The notes under the pieces are model-generated. The model was not told the origin of the DNA. It did not search any database and saw only the letters and a program-made list of their open reading frames with translations. From the NCBI GenBank assembly GCA_000697335.1, contig JNEM01017016.1, positions 1-29,995 of the forward strand: a stretch of DNA of 29,995 bases. Direction: 5' to 3'. The position numbers were made by a program, and so were the translations under genes. How positions within the stretch are numbered: position 1 is the first letter of the stretch; every line of letters begins with the position of its first letter. Positions 23,070-29,995 of the stretch are shown one piece after another. Source of the stretch: Conidiobolus incongruus B7586 (taxonomy: Eukaryota > Entomophthoromycota > Entomophthoromycetes > Entomophthorales > Conidiobolaceae).

Positions 23070-23105
23070 TTTAAATTGAAGAATAAAAGTGTCAAGGATA
23101 ATTGA

Positions 23106-24959
23106 ATCATGGATGGTGCTGATAAAAGGTAATGTAGTCAATCAACTGAACACCTCCATTGTTAACTAAACTATCTTTCATTTAATTTATTTAAATTAAT
23201 TTCATTAGTTATTTTAGTATATTTTTTAATATTATTGAACTAAATTTATAAATTATTATTAAAATTCTCGCGATTAAATTAGTTCACACCCTTAATATTA
23301 TCAAATTAAAACTAATCACAAATTCAAATAAAACTAAATTAAAATCTAACATTATTGATTAAGTTATACCTTTAAATTTTGAAGGATTTATTGTGAAATT
23401 ATCAAAATAAGGTTAGGATAATTAATAATTGATGATATCATTTCACAAGTTCAAAATTGTATTAAAAGTTGAAACTTACGAAAAAAATTTAATGAAACCA
23501 AATTTTTATGCACTTAATTACTTTGTATCAAATATGTAAATATGTTTTACCCATTAAGGTAATGTTCCCCATATTAGCAAGTTATAAGTGGTATCTAATA
23601 ACAAAAAAAGATACAAATATGTATGATATAATTTGTTATACTGAATGTATTAATGATTTATCAATAATTGTCAACATTTGCCGTATTATTAAAATATAAA
23701 AATATCAAATTATTTAAGTAAAATAATATTTTAATATTTATTAGTAAAAAGTATTAAAGTTTTGTTTAAAATTATTTGAACAATTCTTGAAATTAGGAAA
23801 ATTTTAAGCCTCACTTGTAAATAATAGTCTTACCTCAATCAAGGTTTCAATAATTTACCACAAATTTGTCCCTTTTGAACAAAATTCTGTCATTATACCT
23901 CGATCAATCTACAGATAATACTTAATTTTAAATTAAATATTGAATAAATATATATTATTTTAAATTATTTAAATATAAGAACCGCTATATATATATTAAC
24001 ATATATTAACATTTTTAACAGATTTATAAATGAATGAAAAGGAAAAAATTTATAAAATTAAAAATTTAAAATAATAAATTTTTTGATATTATGTATAATT
24101 AATATCTTATACTATATTATGCATTAATTATTTTCAGTTTATCAAAAGAAATTGATTTTTAATAATGAATCATTTTAAATTAAAATTAAATAATTAAAAT
24201 GATTGGTATTTTTTTGTTTTTATATAGATAAATCATTTATTTTAACTTTTGTAAAATAATTAATAAATGCAAATTGGAAAAATTTATATTATATGGTTTT
24301 AGAAATCAAAAAAATAAGTGTATATAAGATTAATCAAATATTTTCTAATTTTATTATATATATATATATATATATAATAGTCTTTTTTCAAATTATCAAA
24401 ATTGAGATAAATAATAATAAATAAAATTTAAAAATTAAAATATTTAAAAATATTTAAATAATATTCTTTTAGTATAATTAATTCAAAAAAATTATAAAAA
24501 TATTATAATAATTACATAATGAACTTAATTTAAAAATTATTATTATTTTTATTAAAAAGATTTATTTAATCAGTCTATATAACTGGTTAATATATATATA
24601 ATATATTTAAAATAAATTTTATTATAATATATTAATAAAATATTAATTCAGATGGTGAAACTTTTTAAATTAAATAAATGAAAAAAATATTTTCTTTAAC
24701 CTCAAATTATAATTAATATATTTTGAAAAATATTAGCATTATATTGATCTTATTATAAATATGAGGATTATATCAAATATCAATTATATATATAATTTTA
24801 AATTTTAAATCATTATAATTTATGGTGAATTTATTTATTATCATAGAATTGGAAAAAATAGGAAATTTTTTAATTTTTGAATTTCCAAATATTTTATTAA
24901 ATTTTGAAAATATATATCCAAAATAAGTAGAAAAATAAATAATTTTAAATTAAATATAT
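23106..24959. other. AT-rich non-coding region
   Basis: No gene or RNA is supported. A patch at about 23790-23920 is a little richer in C but has no recognisable feature. It ends in (TA)n at 24355-24376 and then almost pure A/T. Confidence 0.6.
24355..24376. repeat. (TA)11 microsatellite
   Basis: A perfect alternating T/A run of 22 bases in AT-rich DNA. Confidence 0.9.
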
Positions 24960-24999
24960 ATATATAATATTTTTTATTAAAAACTCCTTTTTATAAATA

Positions 25000-25340
25000 T
25001 ATTGTTTAATTTAATAAAATTTTAACTAAATAATAATTATTAAATCTTTTTTATTTTAGTATTAATAAAACTTAATCATAAATTATCTAAAATCATTTAA
25101 AATTTATAAATAGCTTATAAAAATGATATTATATTGAAATTGATTATATTTAATCATATAAATTACTCTATAGCTAAAAAAGAATCTTTTTAAAATCTAT
25201 CTAAAATTAAAAGAATAATTTTGATTTTTAATCTTTTATTATCAACAAATATAAAAAGATATATTGAAAAAAATTTATTTATTTTAAATAAAGTAATATC
25301 AAAGTACTTTAATATTAGTTATATACTAATTTATAAAAGT
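25000..25340 (+). mobile_element. Mariner-like DNA transposon fragment, copy 1 (5' part only)
   Basis: Colinear, same-strand similarity to 26695-27030, for example the shared block TTTTATTTTAGTATTA at about 25048-25063 and its counterpart near 26740-26755, and AAAGTACTTTAATATTAGTT-like sequence near the end. That region encodes the N-terminal helix-turn-helix part of a mariner transposase in copy 2. The two copies are clearly diverged from each other, so this is a separate insertion and not an exact assembly duplication. The catalytic part is absent. Both borders are approximate. Confidence 0.6.
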
Positions 25341-25559
25341 AAGTTATGAAATCAAAAATACTTATATTTTTATTAATAACTTAATTAATATTTGATGAAA
25401 TAAATCTAAATTAAATAATTAAAATCTATTATATTTATTTATAATATATATCATTAAATGATGATATTGAGTTATTAATTAGTTAAATTATAAACCTTTA
25501 AATTTTACTTAAGATAAGTTATAAATTTGTAGGTTTTTAATGATAAAAAAAATTAATAC

Positions 25560-26600
25560 TTAGTATATTTACCTTTAACTTTTTTAACTTCTTTAAGTTT
25601 ATAGGGTATAAAATCAACTAACTTCTTATATTAAAAAAGGTTAATTTTATTTTATACTTCTTAAATATATTTTTAAAGCTAATTTAAATCTTTTATTAAA
25701 AGGAAAACTTTAATAGCTTTTTTTAACTAATCTTAAAGGTATTTAATTAAGTTAAAGTTAAGAGATTAAAGAAACTACTTTATAACTATTATCTTACTAT
25801 TTTTAAGTTATTTGGTAATAAAAGTTATAATATAATAAAAGGTATTATCTTATTAGAAAATAACATTAGATTTATTTAACCTATATTATTCAATAGTTTT
25901 TTTAATTTATTATTTAAAATATTTTAATATATCTTGATATTAATTCCTCTATTAATTTTATATAGATACTTTATATTTAAAAATAATATATATCCCTAAA
26001 CAATAATTAACCTATTATTATACTTTTAGATAAAATTAACATTATAGTCATAAAGTAGTTTTATACCTTTTCTAAAGTATCTAGCTTTTTTATTAAATTT
26101 AATAAGGTATATTTTTGTTTTATTAAATTAAATAACCTTACTCTAATTAGTTTTAGTTTAATATTAATGATGATATTTAAATTCTTATCTAACTTTATAA
26201 TAAGATTTTTTTTAATTAAAGGTGTTTTTTTTAAAATATAAATAGTATTTATATTAATATAAAACATATATAATAATATTAGTATTAACTAATATTCTTA
26301 TATAGTTTTATAATTCCTGTTATATTTCTATAGTAGTATTATATTTATTTATATTAATTAACCTATAGATATACTTTTTATCATATTTATTTATAATTTT
26401 AATATACTTAAGTTTAAGTTTAAATATATTTTTATTGCTATTCTTAATAGCTTTAACTATAGTAAACTAACCAACACTAATAATTCTAGTAATATCACAA
26501 GTTAATTTACTTTCTTTATAAAGTTAATTAATATACAAATAAATTTTTTTAGAGAGGGATTTAAATATAATGATACTAATATAAAAAATTTAATATATCT
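25560..26600 (-). mobile_element. Tc1-like DNA transposon remnant (DD34E transposase), decayed
   Basis: A decayed transposase reads on the minus strand. From right to left there is a helix-turn-helix-like N-terminus (about 26400-26540), a stretch with LKKTPLIKKNLIIK (within the open frame 26061-26267) and a block around the second catalytic Asp, with the GAT codon at 25847-25849 followed by Asn, as in the QDN motif. Then comes a block aligned with the WPPQSPDLNPIE motif, in which the codon at 25742-25744 stands where the catalytic Glu belongs and is Lys (AAA). The spacing between the Asp and that position is exactly 34 residues, the DD34E arrangement of Tc1. Many in-frame stops come from TGG/CAA/CAG-to-stop changes, consistent with C-to-T decay. 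No terminal inverted repeats were found. The right side ends near an artificial adapter at 26655. Confidence 0.65.
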
Positions 26601-26654
26601 GTAAAATATTATATAAAATAATAACAAAAAGAGAAAAAAGATATAGTTATATAT

Positions 26655-26673
26655 CTGTCTCTTATACACATCT
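26655..26673. other. Tn5 mosaic-end / Nextera adapter sequence embedded in the assembly
   Basis: CTGTCTCTTATACACATCT, all 19 bases, is the exact complement of the engineered Tn5 mosaic end used in Nextera-type sequencing libraries. Illumina reads run into this sequence when the insert ends, so untrimmed reads can carry it into contigs. It is not part of the fungal genome. It lies precisely between the Tc1 remnant and the second mariner copy, so the two sides may have been joined artificially. Confidence 0.95.
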
Positions 26674-26689
26674 AAATAATTTTTTAAAA

Positions 26690-27600
26690 TTAGTTGTTTA
26701 ATTTAATTATATTTAAACTAAATAATAACCATCAAAAGTTTTTTATTTTAGTATTAGTAAAACTTAACCATAAACTTTTTAAAATTATTTAAAATTTACA
26801 AACAACTTTTAATAATAAAGTGTTATCTAAATTAATAATTTATTGCTAGGTAAATTATTTTAAAATTAAAAGAGAAATTATTTAAAACTTACTAAAATTT
26901 AAAAAACTAACTTTAACTATTATTCTTTTAATTGTTAATAGAGTAAAAAAATATATTGAAAAATATCTTTTTATTTTAGTTAAAGAATTATTTAAGTACT
27001 TTAATATTAGTTTTATAAGTATTTTATATATATTAAAGTTTAAACTTAAATTAATAAATAAAAATATAAAATAGGTACCTTATAATTTAACTAAAATTTA
27101 AAAAAAAGTTAAAGTAGTTATCACTAAATAAAATTTACTAAAATATTATTAGAAGCTTAAATTTTTATAATAAATAATTATAATTAATGAATCTTAAATC
27201 TTTATGTATAATCTTTTATTAAAACATAAATCAAAATGTTAAATTAAGTTAAATCAACCTTTTTTATAAATCCCTTTAAATAAATATTTTGTTAATAAGT
27301 GAATATTAATTATTGTAATAAATTATAATATTATATGCTATTTTTATTTTATTCTTAAAGGAAAATTAATTAATAATAAATTTTATATTGTTTTTTTAAA
27401 TAAAAATATTTCTAATTAATATTCTCAATATAATTTAAAAAGATTTAATATTTTACATAATAATTGTAAAATTCATAAATTTAAAACTATAAAAAACTTC
27501 CTAATTAAAAATAACTGGAAAAAACTACTATATCTAATATATTCTTTAGATTATAACTTATGTGATTATAATTATTTTAGGTAATTAAAAAACTAGCTTA
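26690..27600 (+). mobile_element. Mariner-like DNA transposon remnant, copy 2 (DD34D transposase), decayed
   Basis: A decayed mariner transposase on the plus strand. It has a helix-turn-helix part (about 26900-27030, similar to copy 1), then a WVP..LT-like linker (about 27070-27090). The block matching the GDESW motif sits at 27183-27197, where the Asp codon is AAT and the Trp codon is TAA. A HDN-like block at 27456-27464 has AAT in place of the second Asp. A block matching SPDL.P.DY..F ends with the third Asp, GAT, at 27564-27566. The second and third positions are separated by exactly 34 residues, the DD34D signature. All visible losses are G-to-A (GAT to AAT, TGG to TAA), the same direction of decay as in the rest of the AT-rich blocks. 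Terminal repeats were not identified, so the ends are approximate. Confidence 0.72.
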
Positions 27601-27692
27601 CAAGAAAAAAAATTTCTATAGGAAAATTTAATTAGTTTATAAAATATCAAATTTCAATCTTTAATAAAAAGAATTATTTTTTAAGTGTTAGA

Positions 27693-27716
27693 TTTTTGCT
27701 AAAAGTATAGCAAAAA
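27693..27716. repeat. Short inverted repeat (9-bp arms, 6-nt loop)
   Basis: TTTTTGCTA at 27693-27701 and TAGCAAAAA at 27708-27716 are perfect reverse complements around a 6-base loop. It lies about 90 bases beyond the mariner transposase remnant and could belong to that element's end, or be chance. Confidence 0.5.
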
Positions 27717-28976
27717 GTTATTAGAAATAAAAAAATTATTTATTTTATATTATATATTTATTTTTATTTTTTTATATATTAAAATGTTTATTTTTTATAA
27801 TCACAAAAAATTCTTATTATTTAAATTACAAAATAATAATTTTATAATTTTTGAAAATTTATTATAAATTTATATATCAACCAGATATTTTTGATAAAAA
27901 TAAAATATCAATATTTGTTAAAATATTAATAATCAAATATTTAATTTATTTATTTTTGATTTTTTTATATATTTTATAGATTGAAATAATTACTTATATT
28001 TTTAATTTAAATAAATTTCATTTTAATACAAAAACTTATCAAAGTTTTTTATTAAATAATTAATTAGCCCTAAAACTATGAAATATGTTTATGATTTCAA
28101 TAAACCAATATAATATACTACTAGCTCATTAATAGTTAGTGATATACAATACTGAACTTGGCTTAATACTACTTTTACCATTCAATATATACAGAATTTT
28201 TCACTAACGCTATTTTTGTATGTATATTCTTTTTCAAAAATAATCAAGGTTTTTTGAGTATTCATTCAGGCTAAAAATACCTTTATTTAATCTACTTCAA
28301 ATTTAAAAAAATGCGGTATAAATGATATTCAAGTAAAATGTATATTGAACTATTATTCCAGAGTAATAATTGAGTATAAAGCAGTATTATTGAGTTTCAA
28401 TAAAAGCTTGCAAAACCATTGATACAAATTATTTATAATAACAAAATAAATTAAAATATATATTCTTGATATATATTATACTATGATCTCAATCTCTTCA
28501 AAATTCAATTAAGTATCTATAAAAGTTTTTACAATTGAAAATAATTCAATTTATTAGGATGTAATTTAAATAATGACACTTTTATATTTGAATGAATAAA
28601 CGTTGAAGAAACATATAGTACGAACTAAGTAATTATGATTTTCATTTTCAAATTATTATTTTTTTAGTATTAAATAGTGATTTGAATTGATATTAGGAAC
28701 AAGTGTATAAAAGAAAATATACTCAAAAAATTGGATAATTCAAATATGCGGTTTAATAATTAAAATATGCAGAAATTCAACATTTATCATCCATTTTGAA
28801 TATATGCATAAAAATAATTTCTAAAAATATTTTTAAAAAATTATTTAATTGTTTTTTATTTTATTACTTTATATTTTATTCTTTCAATTACTATCTTACT
28901 TTTTGTTTAACTAAAATTATAAAAATTAAAAATTAAATATGATAATATAAAATTTATATTTTTTTAATTCACTGGA
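27717..28976. other. AT-rich non-coding region
   Basis: No gene is supported. From about 28080 to 28800 the sequence is somewhat less biased (more G and C, scattered mixed words), but no reading frame, tRNA or known RNA motif is seen. It contains one inverted-repeat pair at 28135-28208. Confidence 0.55.
28135..28208. repeat. Inverted repeat pair GTTAGTGA / TCACTAAC
   Basis: GTTAGTGA at 28135-28142 and TCACTAAC at 28201-28208 are perfect complements. Pairing extends outward (ATAG...CTAT) with a 2-base bulge. The 58-base interior shows no clear structure. It could be the base of an RNA stem or the ends of a small element, or chance. Confidence 0.35.
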
Positions 28977-28981
28977 TTGTA

Positions 28982-29338
28982 TGTAATAATGACAAAGTTA
29001 TTTTTCTTTTTCATGTGGTTACCGAGATGGTAACCCACCTAAGTATCTTTGCCTCGCTTTCTATTTCCTTGTGAGGATGTTACCCCAGAAGGCACATTAC
29101 TCTACTCTAAAGGTCCTATTCTCCAGAAAAGTTATCTCATATCAAACACTATCATTAGCTGACAATCGGGCTATAAGAGGACCAATGTAAAAGTCTAACT
29201 AGGGGTGATTAACAGACCTCCCACAAGATAACAATATATTTTCATCTTCTTAATAAAGCCTTTGATCTAGTAATGTCACTTACCAACAACAGTATACCTG
29301 CTTCAACTTCTTATTTTATGCATTTCTAGCAACTGACA
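28982..29338. mobile_element. Candidate solo LTR of a different retrotransposon family (fossil)
   Basis: A 357-base block in a GC-normal patch starts with TGTAATAATGAC and ends with AGCAACTGACA (TG...CA). It is flanked on both sides by TTGTA (28977-28981 and 29339-29343), a 5-bp target-site duplication. Inside, on the plus strand, are a TATAAG at 29172-29177 and AATAAA at 29252-29257, spaced as the promoter and poly(A) signal of an LTR. It is not related to the LTRs of elements A and B. No internal region or partner LTR is visible in the window. The borders were chosen by searching several TG/CA pairs, so a chance duplication is possible. A promoter or non-coding RNA gene is the main alternative. 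Confidence 0.45.
29015..29038. repeat. Stable hairpin GGTTACC-GAGAT-GGTAACC
   Basis: Perfect 7-bp arms (29017-29023 and 29029-29035) around a 5-base loop. The stem extends to GTG/CAC with one bulged C. It is unusually GC-rich for the region and lies near the left end of the candidate solo LTR. Confidence 0.7.
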
Positions 29339-29343
29339 TTGTA

Positions 29344-29995
29344 ACAATATAATACAAAATTAACAATATTCTGAAAAAAAGAAAATAATTACTGAATGCT
29401 GCATTGTCAAAAATATAATATATTATAAACATAAAAGCAGAGAAAAGAGAAATGATATATTAATTATAACGTCTAACATTATACTTAATGACGATTTATA
29501 TCAATGATTTTAATAAAATCATAAGTAATAATTATTATTAATTATTTATCAAATTTTACAATTATTGATCATAATGAAATAATAAATTATTTTAAGATTT
29601 AAAGAATATTTTTTCTATAAAAAAATTATTATATAATTTAATTTACACTCAAGTAATATTACTAAAAAAATATATATATATTATTTTAATTCAATTACAA
29701 ATTTTCGGATGTAACATATCGGATACATATAATTTAATTATTAAATTTATATTCTTTTTACTGTTACTTAAGAAACATATAACTATACTAATTACTATTG
29801 AAAAATTATTATAGATAATTTAATTAATTATTTTGAATAATATAGTTATTATAATCCAATACATATTTAAATATTATTGGATCTTAAAATATCCAATTAT
29901 TAAATAATGATAATAACAGCACTTTTAATAACTTGATATATTTTATAATTAGATACATCGTTATTATTATAATTGCATATTTAATATTTTTATAA
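29344..29995. other. AT-rich non-coding region at the right edge
   Basis: No coding frame, RNA gene or recognised repeat. It contains a short (TA)n run around 29670-29680. Confidence 0.55.

Noticed and set aside
22800-23105. 101-residue plus-strand reading frame
   Set aside because: No recognisable domain. It overlaps the CCAAT-rich patch upstream of the Myb/SANT-like gene, and composition rather than coding pressure explains its openness.
23508-23699. 63-residue plus-strand reading frame
   Set aside because: Short, low complexity, in AT-rich DNA, with no similarity I can recognise.
26061-26267. 68-residue minus-strand frame as a stand-alone gene
   Set aside because: It is a surviving open stretch of the decayed Tc1 transposase, since recognisable transposase blocks continue on the same strand beyond it.
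1-29995. CRISPR array, operon or secondary-metabolite cluster
   Set aside because: No regularly spaced repeats. The genes have spliceosomal introns and unrelated roles, and no polyketide/peptide synthase or pathway partners of HGD are present.

Overview
The window looks like nuclear DNA of a fungus. It holds four protein-coding genes of eukaryotic type, with short 50-61 nt introns (GTAAGT/GTGAGT-like donors, AG acceptors), one Pol III tRNA gene, and long, extremely AT-rich stretches built partly from decayed transposable elements. Ty3/Gypsy chromoviruses with transition-dominated decay, together with a MOT1-type transporter, fit a fungus best. The homogentisate dioxygenase resembles the animal/general eukaryotic form more than the Aspergillus form as I remember it, so an early-diverging fungus is possible. 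That placement is inference.

Layout: (1) 1-268, minus strand: 5' end of the diphthamide synthetase gene DPH6 (three exons, cut by the window edge). (2) 1275-2853, minus: a complete six-exon homogentisate 1,2-dioxygenase gene. (3) 4236-4309, minus: tRNA-Val(AAC) with a T6 terminator. (4) 4753-6012, plus: an intronless MOT1-family molybdate transporter. (5) 7188-18602: a chromovirus (element A, plus strand) interrupted by a second member of the same family (element B, minus strand, 10528-16239). Both have recognisable LTR pairs and perfect 5-bp target-site duplications, and both are heavily decayed. (6) 21376-22567, minus: a two-exon gene for a Myb/SANT-like (trihelix-type) protein with a C-terminal coiled coil, in a small GC-normal island; a cluster of CCAAT boxes lies upstream. 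(7) about 24960-27600: decayed DNA transposons, namely two mariner (DD34D) fragments and one Tc1 (DD34E) fragment. A perfect 19-bp Tn5 mosaic-end/Nextera adapter sits at 26655-26673, so the join there is probably artificial. (8) 28982-29338: a possible solo LTR of a different family in a GC-normal patch. The rest is AT-rich DNA with no gene I can support.

The genes do not form a pathway or cluster. DPH6 acts on eEF2, HGD in tyrosine/phenylalanine catabolism, MOT1 in molybdate uptake, and the Myb/SANT protein has no known role. The picture is of ordinary genes next to AT-rich, repeat-filled compartments apparently shaped by a repeat-directed cytosine-to-thymine process. I found no convincing new biological system. 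The most consequential observations are the embedded library adapter, the nested self-insertion of the chromovirus with transition-only LTR divergence, and the uncharacterised Myb/SANT coiled-coil gene.
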